Of a DNA stretch of 55,878 nt, positions 32,454-40,145 are shown piece by piece (position 1 is the first letter of the stretch; each line of letters begins with the position of its first letter). A program made the position numbers and the translations under genes. The notes below the pieces were generated by a model. That model did not search any database. It was not told where the DNA came from and saw only the letters and a program-made list of their open reading frames with translations. Origin of the DNA: Microbacteriaceae bacterium (GTDB lineage Bacteria; Actinomycetota; Actinomycetes; Actinomycetales; Microbacteriaceae); contig CANGJO010000001.1 in NCBI GenBank assembly GCA_947454285.1, positions 1 through 55,878 of the forward strand, read 5' to 3'.

Positions 32454-33974
32454 TTACTCTTCCTTTTCGAAATCCTCAGGCGTTGACCAGATTCCAGCCT
32501 TGCCTTCTTTTGCCATCTCTTCGCGCAAGGCTGCTTTTGCATCCATACGTTCTTTATAGCTTGCACGACGTTCTTTTGTGGTGCGACGCTCGCGCTGATC
32601 CATACGTGCATCGGTACCGCGTGGGCCGGCAATTAGCTCGCCAGCAGAAGTAATGGTTGGCTCCCAGTCAAAGATGATTCCCTGACCCGGACCAATCACA
32701 ACGGTTGAACCAGCCTGCGCGCCAGCCTTAAACAACTGATCCTCAAGACCAATCTTGGCTAGGCGGTCGGCCAAGTAACCAACTGCTTCTTCGTTGGCAA
32801 AGTTGGTCTGCTGAACCCAGCGCTCAGGCTTAACGCCCAGCACGCGGAAGATCTCTTCGTCGCCAACCATTTCGCGCTTGATTTCAAACTTGTTTTCATC
32901 GCGCTTCTGCTGCATCAGCTGAATGCGTGGCTTAACCGGCTCAGTCTCTCTTGCCTTGCGAGCATCTTCAACCAATTGCGCCAAAGCAAAGTTCAATTCA
33001 CGAAGACCAGAGTGACTGATCGCCGAGATGATGAACACGCGGTAGCCGCGTGCTTCTAGATCTGGCTTAACGAATTCTGCAAGCTCAAGTGCATCTGGAA
33101 CATCGGCTTTGTTCAACGCAATCAACTGTGGACGCTGAGTCAGAGGAACCTGACCCTCTGGAACCTCGTACGCATCTAGTTCTTTAAGAATCTTGTCTAA
33201 GTCTGTAATTGGATCGCGGTTTGGCTCAAGAGTTGCGCAGTCGATTACGTGCAGCAAAGCAGCACAGCGTTCAACGTGACGCAAGAACTCAAGGCCAAGA
33301 CCCTTACCCTCACTGGCACCTTCGATAAGTCCAGGAACGTCGGCGATGGTGAAACGAGAATCGCCAGCCTGAACCACACCAAGGTTTGGGTGCAAAGTTG
33401 TAAATGGGTAATCGGCAATCTTTGGACGCGCCGCACTTAGTGCCGCAATCAAAGACGACTTACCTGCTGATGGATAACCCACAAGAGCAACATCGGCCAC
33501 AGTCTTAAGTTCAAGAATGATATCGCCGCGCCAACCAGGAACACCAAATAGTGCAAAGCCAGGAGCCTTACGCTTGGTGCTTGATAGCGCTGCGTTGCCA
33601 AGCCCGCCCATACCGCCTTCGGCGATAACAAGCTCCATGCCAGGTTCGTCTAGGTCGGCAATGAATTTTCCGCGAGCATCTTTTACAACTGTGCCAACTG
33701 GAACAGGAAGCTGAACACTGTCACCGTGAAAACCATTGCGGTAATCTCCGGCACCATCGCCACCGTCGCCACCTTGGCGGTGTGGGTGAAAGTGAAAATC
33801 AAGCAGCGTAGTTACATTCGGATCTGAAATCAGCGAAACGCTTCCACCCTTGCCGCCATCGGCACCGTCAGGACCACCAAGTGGCTTGAACTTTTCGCGG
33901 TGAACAGAAACACAACCATCGCCACCGTCACCGGCGCGCACGTGCAGGGTCACTTGATCAACGAATTGAATCAT
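32454..33974 (-). CDS. obgE: GTPase ObgE/CgtA
   Basis: Essential GTPase of 50S assembly and stress control. The glycine-rich Obg domain covers residues 1-158, G1 GYPSAGKSS is at 166-174, DVPGLIEGASEGKG and NKADVP follow, and a C-terminal OCT domain plus a charged tail bring it to 506 residues. ATG with AGGAGG 6 nt upstream. It lies after rpmA and before proB, a standard arrangement in actinobacteria. Confidence 0.96.
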   Translation of the reverse strand: MIQFVDQVTLHVRAGDGGDGCVSVHREKFKPLGGPDGADGGKGGSVSLISDPNVTTLLDFHFHPHRQGGDGGDGAGDYRNGFHGDSVQLPVPVGTVVKDARGKFIADLDEPGMELVIAEGGMGGLGNAALSSTKRKAPGFALFGVPGWRGDIILELKTVADVALVGYPSAGKSSLIAALSAARPKIADYPFTTLHPNLGVVQAGDSRFTIADVPGLIEGASEGKGLGLEFLRHVERCAALLHVIDCATLEPNRDPITDLDKILKELDAYEVPEGQVPLTQRPQLIALNKADVPDALELAEFVKPDLEARGYRVFIISAISHSGLRELNFALAQLVEDARKARETEPVKPRIQLMQQKRDENKFEIKREMVGDEEIFRVLGVKPERWVQQTNFANEEAVGYLADRLAKIGLEDQLFKAGAQAGSTVVIGPGQGIIFDWEPTITSAGELIAGPRGTDARMDQRERRTTKERRASYKERMDAKAALREEMAKEGKAGIWSTPEDFEKEE

Positions 33975-34024
33975 GCTGCCCTCCTAGTTTTATTTGCTGT
34001 TTTGGTTTGGATTTGTTTCAGAAA

Positions 34025-34050
34025 CAGGAAAGGCGAGCCAAAGGCTCGCC
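34025..34050 (-). terminator. Hairpin after rpmA
   Basis: On the minus strand GGCGAGCC, TTT, GGCTCGCC, then TTTCCTGTTTC. A perfect 8-bp stem 23 bp past the rpmA stop. Probably a (partial) terminator limiting read-through into obgE. Confidence 0.7.
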
Positions 34051-34072
34051 TCCCGAAAAAATTGTTTGAACC

Positions 34073-34327
34073 TTACGCGGCCTCAACGATGTTTACAACG
34101 CGACGGCCACCCTTGGTGCCAAACTCAACCTTGCCGGCTGCAAGCGCGAACAAGGTGTCATCCTTGCCCTTGCCAATGTTTGCACCGGGGTGGAAGTGAG
34201 TGCCGCGCTGACGAACGATGATCTCGCCTGCGTTTACTTCTTGACCTGCGTAACGCTTAACGCCTAGGCGCTGTGCGTTTGAGTCGCGGCCGTTACGGGT
34301 GGAACTAACACCTTTTTTGGAAGCCAT
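34073..34327 (-). CDS. rpmA: 50S ribosomal protein L27
   Basis: Large-subunit protein near the peptidyl transferase centre. MASKKGVSSTRNGRDSNAQRLGVKRYAGQEV is characteristic; 84 residues. Starts 14 bp after rplU. Confidence 0.97.
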   Translation of the reverse strand: MASKKGVSSTRNGRDSNAQRLGVKRYAGQEVNAGEIIVRQRGTHFHPGANIGKGKDDTLFALAAGKVEFGTKGGRRVVNIVEAA

Positions 34328-34341
34328 TTTGAGTCAGTCCT

Positions 34342-34650
34342 TTACTTAATCTCTTTGACCTGAACGCGAGTAAGTTCCGCACGGAAACCCTGACGCTTCT
34401 TGTAACCGGTCTTGTTCTTGTACTTCTGGATGATGATCTTTGGACCACGAAGGTCGTTCAGAACTTCAGCGGTGACCTTTACCTTTGCAAGCGCTGCTGC
34501 ATCGGTTGTGACCTTGTCGCCATCAACTAGAAGAAGAGCTGGAAGCTCAATCTTGCCGTTGGCGTCAGCCTTAATACGGTCGAGAGTCACGATGGTGCCT
34601 ACTGACACCTTCTCTTGACGGCCGCCTGCGCGGACTACTGCGTAAACCAC
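34342..34650 (-). CDS. rplU: 50S ribosomal protein L21
   Basis: Binds 23S rRNA in the large subunit. MVYAVVRAGGRQEKVSVG at the N terminus and KIIIQKYKNKTGYKKRQGFRAELTRVQVKEI at the C terminus are diagnostic; 102 residues. GTG start at 34650 with AAAGGG 7 nt upstream. It has its own promoter and a hairpin leader, and leads rplU-rpmA. Confidence 0.97.
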   Translation of the reverse strand: MVYAVVRAGGRQEKVSVGTIVTLDRIKADANGKIELPALLLVDGDKVTTDAAALAKVKVTAEVLNDLRGPKIIIQKYKNKTGYKKRQGFRAELTRVQVKEIK

Positions 34651-34680
34651 AGATCTACCCTTTGTTCGAAAGTCTTATTT

Positions 34681-34713
34681 TTGTTGCTCTTGCGTAAACC
34701 CAGCAGGCAACAA
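34681..34713 (-). promoter_or_regulatory. rplU leader hairpin
   Basis: TTGTTGC (34713-34707), 19 nt, GCAACAA (34687-34681) on the minus strand, near the 5' end of the predicted rplU transcript. It could be a ribosomal-protein leader structure; it does not cover the Shine-Dalgarno. Confidence 0.45.
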
Positions 34714-34719
34714 GGATTT

Positions 34720-34748
34720 AGTCTACATTGCCAATTTGCTGGGGTCAA
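34720..34748 (-). promoter_or_regulatory. rplU promoter (TTGACC-17-TAGACT)
   Basis: A near-consensus -35 (34748-34743) and a TAGACT -10 (34725-34720) with ideal 17-bp spacing lie just past the rne stop codon. This is the clearest sigma-70-type promoter in the window. Confidence 0.75.
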
Positions 34749-34769
34749 ACCGTTTTAGCCAGTATTTTG

Positions 34770-37010
34770 CTAGCCGGCAGACACATTTCCGCCACTGGTG
34801 GCTCGACGCGGCTTGCGACGACCCTGTCCAGGTGCCTTTGGTTCAGGCAGCGCATCCAACACGGCCTCCAAAGTCTTTTCGGCAGCAGCACCGGTACTGG
34901 TGTTGGCGCCTTTATCCCCCGCCGACTTGGCTGACGGCAAGGTAATTGGCGAGCTTTCGCCCGCTGCCTCGTGAGCCGCCACGGTCGAAGCCGCGATTTG
35001 GGTCATAACGTTGTTGATTTCCACGGCGCGCTCGGCAGTAACCACCTTGACGGTCTCTTGCTTCTGGTTGCGGTCGCGGTTCTTCTTCTTGTTATTGCCC
35101 TGGTTCTGCTGCGGCTTCTGGTCGTCCGGCGCGCTGTGCTTTGAACGCATGATTGGCTCGTGGTGAACGATCACACCGCGGCTGGCACACGCTTCACAAG
35201 GCTCGCTGAATGCCTCAAGTAGGCCAATTCCCAGCTTTTTACGGGTCATCTGCACTAAACCAAGCGAGGTAACTTCGGCCACCTGGTGCTTGGTGCGGTC
35301 GCGGCTTAGGCATTCCATTAGGCGGCGCTGAACTAAGTCGCGGTTTGACTCCAAAACCATGTCGATGAAGTCCACAACGATAATTCCACCGATATCGCGA
35401 AGGCGTAGCTGGCGAACGATCTCTTCGGCCGCTTCAAGGTTGTTCTTGGTGACGGTCTCTTCAAGGTTTCCGCCCGAACCAACGAATTTTCCGGTGTTCA
35501 CGTCAACCACGGTCATGGCCTCGGTGCGGTCAATAACTAGCGAACCACCTGAAGGTAGATAAACCTTGCGCTCAAGTGCCTTGGCAATCTGCTCGCCAAC
35601 GCGGTATTCGTCGAAGACATCTTTGTGGCCCTCGTGCTTAACCACGCGCTCAAGTAGATCCGGCGCAACTGAGGCTAGGTACTCCTCGATCACTTCGCGA
35701 GCGTCGTCGCCAGAGATAACCATCTTCTGGAAGTCTTCGTTGAACACGTCACGAACGATCTTGACCAATAGGTCTGGCTCGCTGTGAAGCAGTGCCGGCG
35801 CTTGACCCTTTTCAACCTTCTTGCTGATGGCTTCCCACTGCTGCTGCAAACGCTGAACATCAAGAGTCAACTGTTCTTCGGTAGCGCCTTCGGCTGCGGT
35901 GCGAACAATCACACCGGCATCTTCAGGAAGGATCTCTTTCAAAATCTTCTTTAGGCGGGCACGCTCCGAATCAGGAAGCTTTCTAGAGATTCCGTTCATC
36001 GAACCGTTTGGTACGTAAACCAAGTAGCGGCCAGGAAGTGAAACCTGACTGGTTAGGCGGGCACCCTTTTGACCAACTGGGTCTTTGGTTACCTGAACTA
36101 GAACGGTGTCGCCAGACTTTAGGGCCAACTCAATTCGACGAGGCTGGTTTCCGGTTTCGGCAAGCTCCCAGTCAACTTCGCCAGAGTAAAGCACGGCATT
36201 GCGACCGCGACCCACGTCAACGAAAGCTGCTTCCATTGAAGGAAGAACGTTTTGAACCTTACCCAGGTAAACGTTGCCAATTAGTGAAGCCTCCGACGCC
36301 TTAGCAACGTAGTGCTCAACCAAAATTCCGTCTTCAAGTACACCAATTTGAATCTTGCCGTCTTTTGAACGAACCACCATGGTGCGATCTACTGCCTCGC
36401 GACGAGCCAAGAACTCTGACTCGGTAATAGTTGTGCGGCGGCGACCGGCATCTCGACCATCGCGACGACGCTGCTTCTTTGCCTCAAGACGAGTTGAACC
36501 CTTTACGCGAGTTGGCTCGTTACTTGGCGCCTTTGGCTCGCGTGGAGTACGCACCTTTACAACAACGTTTGGTGCCGCGTTTGGATCAATATCTACTGCT
36601 TCACCGGCACGACGACGTGAACGACGGCGAAGGTGTGAGTCATCTGAATTCTTGTCGTTGGCAATTCCCTTGGCCGAAACCTTTGGAGTCGGAAGATCCG
36701 GTGCCATGAACATAAGTGAAGTAGCAGAAACCGGAGCGGCAACTGCTGGTGCCTTCACTTCTGCCGAGGTGCCCGCAGCGTCTGTTTTGGCCTTTGATCC
36801 GCGCTTGGCCGGTACCTTTTTGGTTGCCTTCTCGACGACCTCGTCAACCGACGCCGGAGTTTTCTCTGCCTTTGCCTTTGGTGACTTCTTAATCAGAGAC
36901 TTTTTGGCTGGCGCGGTGGTATCGGTGTCAGCCTTTTTAGGTGCGCGTGCACGAGTTGATTTTTTTGCAGTTTCTTCTGCAGGTACGTTTGAATCTTCGT
37001 TTTTCACCAT
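34770..37010 (-). CDS. rne: Ribonuclease E/G family protein
   Basis: Endoribonuclease for mRNA decay and rRNA/tRNA processing. The first about 195 residues are disordered and Lys/Ala/Arg-rich, as in actinobacterial RNase E. The S1 domain starts near VEHYVAKASEASLIGNVYLGKV; the catalytic Asp pair lies in VVDVNTGKFVG and VVDFIDM; the CEACASRG zinc-link motif follows; a basic, disordered C-terminal tail ends the protein. Length 746. ATG 37010 with GGAG about 10 nt upstream. It has a 5' UTR of about 220 nt and is divergent from VKOR. Confidence 0.93.
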   Translation of the reverse strand: MVKNEDSNVPAEETAKKSTRARAPKKADTDTTAPAKKSLIKKSPKAKAEKTPASVDEVVEKATKKVPAKRGSKAKTDAAGTSAEVKAPAVAAPVSATSLMFMAPDLPTPKVSAKGIANDKNSDDSHLRRRSRRRAGEAVDIDPNAAPNVVVKVRTPREPKAPSNEPTRVKGSTRLEAKKQRRRDGRDAGRRRTTITESEFLARREAVDRTMVVRSKDGKIQIGVLEDGILVEHYVAKASEASLIGNVYLGKVQNVLPSMEAAFVDVGRGRNAVLYSGEVDWELAETGNQPRRIELALKSGDTVLVQVTKDPVGQKGARLTSQVSLPGRYLVYVPNGSMNGISRKLPDSERARLKKILKEILPEDAGVIVRTAAEGATEEQLTLDVQRLQQQWEAISKKVEKGQAPALLHSEPDLLVKIVRDVFNEDFQKMVISGDDAREVIEEYLASVAPDLLERVVKHEGHKDVFDEYRVGEQIAKALERKVYLPSGGSLVIDRTEAMTVVDVNTGKFVGSGGNLEETVTKNNLEAAEEIVRQLRLRDIGGIIVVDFIDMVLESNRDLVQRRLMECLSRDRTKHQVAEVTSLGLVQMTRKKLGIGLLEAFSEPCEACASRGVIVHHEPIMRSKHSAPDDQKPQQNQGNNKKKNRDRNQKQETVKVVTAERAVEINNVMTQIAASTVAAHEAAGESSPITLPSAKSAGDKGANTSTGAAAEKTLEAVLDALPEPKAPGQGRRKPRRATSGGNVSAG

Positions 37011-37029
37011 TTCTGGTGTACTCCAAGCT

Positions 37030-37064
37030 GCCTCACCTAGGCCACACTCACTAGGCCCTGAGGC
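37030..37064 (-). promoter_or_regulatory. Hairpin in the long rne 5' UTR
   Basis: GCCTCA...TGAGGC outer stem with CCTAG...CTAGG inner stem on the minus strand, ending a few bases before the Shine-Dalgarno. The remaining leader up to about 37228 has further short stems, such as TTGTT/AACAA, and no ORF I trust. Such a leader could allow RNase E to control its own mRNA, as in enterobacteria. Confidence 0.5.
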
Positions 37065-37234
37065 GTAAATCCTTGTTGCCCACGTTTGTGAACAACCAAA
37101 ACTAACGGCGAGCTACTCGTATTGCGACTATCGCTGCCCGATTGGCCAAAGAATGACCTGGTCTTACGCGTTCTAAGTGCTTGGTACTCGCTAAATCTTT
37201 AGTCGATCCCGGTGTGGCGGGTTCAACTTCTCTA

Positions 37235-37282
37235 AGTATGACACCTGACCCCTGAAAAGTCATCAAATGAGCGTGTCATACT
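37235..37282. promoter_or_regulatory. Mirror-image extended -10 promoters of rne and VKOR gene
   Basis: The 10-mer GTGTCATACT occurs on the plus strand at 37273-37282 and on the minus strand at 37244-37235, a perfect inverted repeat. Each copy reads TGT-CATACT, an extended -10. The plus copy lies 6 nt before the VKOR GTG; the minus copy would start rne transcription near 37228. Confidence 0.6.
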
Positions 37283-37288
37283 GGGTTG

Positions 37289-37924
37289 GTGAACACCGAT
37301 ATCAAGGCTGGAACCCAGTCAAACGGCATTACTTTAGAGCCAACCCGCGGGTTTGCTATCACCCTGATCTGGACCGGAATCCTTGGCTGGTTTGCGGCTT
37401 TCGCCCTGGTTTTGGAGCGAATTCACGTTGCATCCAACCCCGATGCCGTCTTGAGCTGTGACCTCAATCCCTTTATCTCTTGTAAATCGGTGATGCTAAC
37501 CGCACAGGCATCACTCTTTGGCTTCCCTAATCCCCTAATCGGAGTTGCCAGTTTTGTAGCACCGATAGCCGTTGGCGTTGCAATTCTCGCCGGCGCAAAA
37601 TTTGCCGCTTGGTTCTGGCGAATCTTTGCCTTTGGAATCACCGGCGGTTTCCTGTTTGTGGTTTGGCTTTGGACCCAGAGCACATTCGTGATCGGTGTGC
37701 TTTGCCCTTACTGCATGGTTGCCTGGGCCGCGATGGTGCCACTGTTTTGGAAAGTGATTTTGTTCGGCGCTAAAGATGGCTTTATTGATACGCCGCTACG
37801 ATTTGTTGGTTTCTTTGATCGCGCCTATGACAAGGCCTGGGTATTCACTTTGGTGACCGAGGCAATCATCGTTGCGGTAATCATCGCTCGCTTCTGGACG
37901 AGCTGGCCTTCACTTTGGAACTAG
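37289..37924 (+). CDS. Vitamin K epoxide reductase (VKOR) family protein
   Basis: Membrane oxidoreductase that passes electrons from DsbA-like thiol oxidases to quinone, supporting disulfide formation outside the cytosol. Loop cysteines are seen in VLSCDLNPFISCKSVM and the active-site pair in LCPYCMVAW; four to five membrane helices. Length 211 from GTG 37289, chosen over TTG 37286 because CATACT stands 6 nt upstream (leaderless). No DsbA-like partner is in the window. Confidence 0.93.
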   Translation: MNTDIKAGTQSNGITLEPTRGFAITLIWTGILGWFAAFALVLERIHVASNPDAVLSCDLNPFISCKSVMLTAQASLFGFPNPLIGVASFVAPIAVGVAILAGAKFAAWFWRIFAFGITGGFLFVVWLWTQSTFVIGVLCPYCMVAWAAMVPLFWKVILFGAKDGFIDTPLRFVGFFDRAYDKAWVFTLVTEAIIVAVIIARFWTSWPSLWN

Positions 37925-37940
37925 CTATTTAGAAACTTAG

Positions 37941-38017
37941 AACCACAGCGGTTTGCTTGCGAACCGCGTTTTAGAACCAGAGCGGTTTGCTTGCGAACCG
38001 CGTTTAAAACCACAGCG
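37941..38017. repeat. Tandem 34/33-bp hairpin repeat at VKOR-ndk junction
   Basis: Unit 1 (37941-37974) and unit 2 (37975-38007) are nearly identical: AACCA(C/G)AGCGG, TTTGCTTGCG, AACCGCGTTT. A third, partial copy (38008-38017, AACCACAGCG) is the complement of the last codons of ndk. Each full unit holds a GCGGTT/AACCGC hairpin followed by GTTT(T), resembling a terminator for the plus strand. It looks like a duplicated terminator that captured a few ndk codons. Confidence 0.8.
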
Positions 38018-38414
38018 CTAGTTCGCGCGCGGCCGACTCTTCTGAGTCAGAACCGTGCACTAGGTTCTGCTGAACCTTCAAACCCCAGTCGCGACCAAGG
38101 TCACCACGAATGGTGCCAGGTGCTGCAACGGTTGGGTCTGTCGCACCGGCAAGCGAACGGAAGCCCTCGATTACTCGGTGACCTTCAAGCTTGATTGCAA
38201 CCACATCGCCGCTAGACATGAACTCAACCAGTGGTTCAAAAAATGGCTTGCCCTCGTGCTCGGCGTAGTGCTCGTGCAAAAGAGCGGTTGACGGAGTGAA
38301 CTTCTTCAGATCGGCAACAACGTAGCCCTTTGCTTCTAGGCGAGAAATAATTTCACCAATCAGGTTGCGCTTAACTGCATCTGGCTTAAGTAGTACAAGA
38401 GTCTGCTGTGACAT
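38004..38414 (-). CDS. ndk: Nucleoside diphosphate kinase
   Basis: Transfers gamma-phosphates between nucleoside triphosphates. The phosphorylated His120 lies in NLVHGSDSEESA; LVLLKPDAVKRNLIGEII at the N terminus is typical. Length 136. ATG with GGAGGA 6 nt upstream. The last codons and stop overlap the third copy of the junction repeat. It follows folC and the DUF4233 gene, as in many actinobacteria. Confidence 0.97.
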   Translation of the reverse strand: MSQQTLVLLKPDAVKRNLIGEIISRLEAKGYVVADLKKFTPSTALLHEHYAEHEGKPFFEPLVEFMSSGDVVAIKLEGHRVIEGFRSLAGATDPTVAAPGTIRGDLGRDWGLKVQQNLVHGSDSEESAARELALWF

Positions 38415-38779
38415 TACTGTTCCTCCGAATTTGCCTGGCGCTCAAGTGCCGCGCGTGCTTTATCAATTGTGCCACCGGCAATCATTGCCCAGGCCCAAAG
38501 ACATACAAAAATTCCACCGATCACGTACATCAGCGGCACCCAGATTCCCAGCGCTACAACAACGAGCTGCAAGAACCAACCCCAGCCGTAGGAAAACTTT
38601 TTTCCAAGAATTGCCGGAGTGAGAATCAACAAGAATGACAGAGATAGGCCAATGGCCCACACGGTTGGGCCGTCGGCAACCTTTAGACCAAAGGCAACCA
38701 GCATTGCAAAGAAGACCACGAATGATTCAAATGCCATAAGCATTGAACCCAAAGTTCGCTTGGTTGATTTATTACGCAT
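38414..38779 (-). CDS. DUF4233 membrane protein
   Basis: Four-helix membrane protein of unknown function found between folC and ndk in actinobacteria. STKRTLGSMLMAFESFVVFFAMLVAFGL at the N terminus is the family signature. Length 121. It overlaps folC by 8 nt and shares its last base with the ndk start. Confidence 0.88.
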   Translation of the reverse strand: MRNKSTKRTLGSMLMAFESFVVFFAMLVAFGLKVADGPTVWAIGLSLSFLLILTPAILGKKFSYGWGWFLQLVVVALGIWVPLMYVIGGIFVCLWAWAMIAGGTIDKARAALERQANSEEQ

Positions 38780-40145
38780 CTTGCTCCGCCTCTATTTGCT
38801 TCAATTTCAATACCTGGCCAACCAGGGTGACCGAACCGGTAACCACGATTGCATTTCCCAAAGTGGCTGGCAGTAACTTAGCCGCCTCGGCCAGCGCCCA
38901 CTGCGGGTTGGCTTGCACGTGCACGCGGTCACCGCCAAAAATCTCGCGAGCAAGTTCGGCTAGTGCTTCAGCAGGAATCGCACGGGCCGATTCCGATTGA
39001 GTGATGATGAACTCAACGAAGGTGTCATCCAAAATTTCTAACAGGGCACGTGCGTTCTTCTCGGCAAGGATCGAGACAACGGCAACTGCGTAGGGAGCAC
39101 CAAAGGACTCCTTCATTGCCTTCACCAGCGACTTGGCACCGTCTTCGTTGTGCGCGGCATCAAGAATGGTTAGCGGCTCACGGCTCACAATTTGCAAACG
39201 ACCCGGCGATGAGAAATCGGCAAATGATGCACGCACAACGTCATCCATGATTCGCTGTGCACCGCCACCAAGGAATGCCTCTACCGCGGCAACCGCAAGA
39301 GCGGCATTCTGCGCTTGGTATTCGCCATGCACCGGAAGATTTAGGTCGTGGTATTCGCCGGCTACAGACTTTACGGTCACGGTCTGACCAAGCTTGTTTA
39401 GCGAGGCCGCAGAGACACCAAAATCTTTTCCGAAGGTCAAGAACTTCTCGCCCACTGCTGCGGCACGCTCGGCAAGAACCTTTAGTGCTTCTGCAGGCTG
39501 TTCGGCACTCAGCACGATCGCACCAGGCTTAATGATTCCTGCCTTAGTTTTTGCAATCTCTTCGATGGTCTCGCCAAGGCGGTCCATGTGGTCTAGTGAG
39601 ATTGGCGTGAAAACGGCAACATCACCGTCGGCAACGTTGGTTGAATCCCACTCGCCACCCATGCCAACTTCTAGAACCAAAACATCAACTGGTGCATCAG
39701 CAAAAATTGCAAAACCAAGTACGGCTAGCACTTCAAAAAAAGTTAGAGCGTCCTCGCCGACCGCCTCTAACTCGGCATCCACTAAACCAACTATCGGTTC
39801 GATTTCAGTCCACACGTTATAAAGGCGCTCGTCAGAAACCGGTTCACCATCAAGCGACATGCGCTCGTTTAGCTTCACCAAGTGCGGGCTGGTGAAACGA
39901 CCGGTGCGCAAACCGTGTTCGCGAAGCAGGCGTTCAATAAATCTGCTGGTGCTGGTCTTGCCGTTGGTTCCGGTTACGTGTATTACTCGGTAGGCCTTTT
40001 GCGGATCACCAAGCAACTCGGCTAAGCGCGCAGTTGGTTGAATGCGCGGACGAATTTTGTTTTCCGGAACACGAGCAAGCAGCGCGTCTTCAACCTCTTT
40101 AGCTTTAAGAGCCCAGTAGTGCTCTTCGCTTAGGTTTTCGATCAC
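38772..40145 (-). CDS. folC: Folylpolyglutamate/dihydrofolate synthase
   Basis: Adds glutamate to (dihydro)pteroate or folates. P-loop VTGTNGKTSTSRFIE is near residues 57-72; FTSPHLVKLNERM and DILDAAHNEDGAKSL (ILDAAHN) motifs are present. Length 457, typical. Overlaps ileS by 4 nt (ATGA) and DUF4233 by 8 nt. Together with pabB/pabC in the window it belongs to folate supply. Confidence 0.95.
   Translation of the reverse strand: MIENLSEEHYWALKAKEVEDALLARVPENKIRPRIQPTARLAELLGDPQKAYRVIHVTGTNGKTSTSRFIERLLREHGLRTGRFTSPHLVKLNERMSLDGEPVSDERLYNVWTEIEPIVGLVDAELEAVGEDALTFFEVLAVLGFAIFADAPVDVLVLEVGMGGEWDSTNVADGDVAVFTPISLDHMDRLGETIEEIAKTKAGIIKPGAIVLSAEQPAEALKVLAERAAAVGEKFLTFGKDFGVSAASLNKLGQTVTVKSVAGEYHDLNLPVHGEYQAQNAALAVAAVEAFLGGGAQRIMDDVVRASFADFSSPGRLQIVSREPLTILDAAHNEDGAKSLVKAMKESFGAPYAVAVVSILAEKNARALLEILDDTFVEFIITQSESARAIPAEALAELAREIFGGDRVHVQANPQWALAEAAKLLPATLGNAIVVTGSVTLVGQVLKLKQIEAEQDA

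Noticed and set aside
36355..37068. Long plus-strand open frame (237 codons) antisense to the rne N terminus
   Set aside because: Composition is Arg/Ser/Ala/Thr-rich and mirrors the low-complexity N-terminal region of RNase E/G; no family motif or ribosome site. The same holds for the antisense frame over era (4034-4750).
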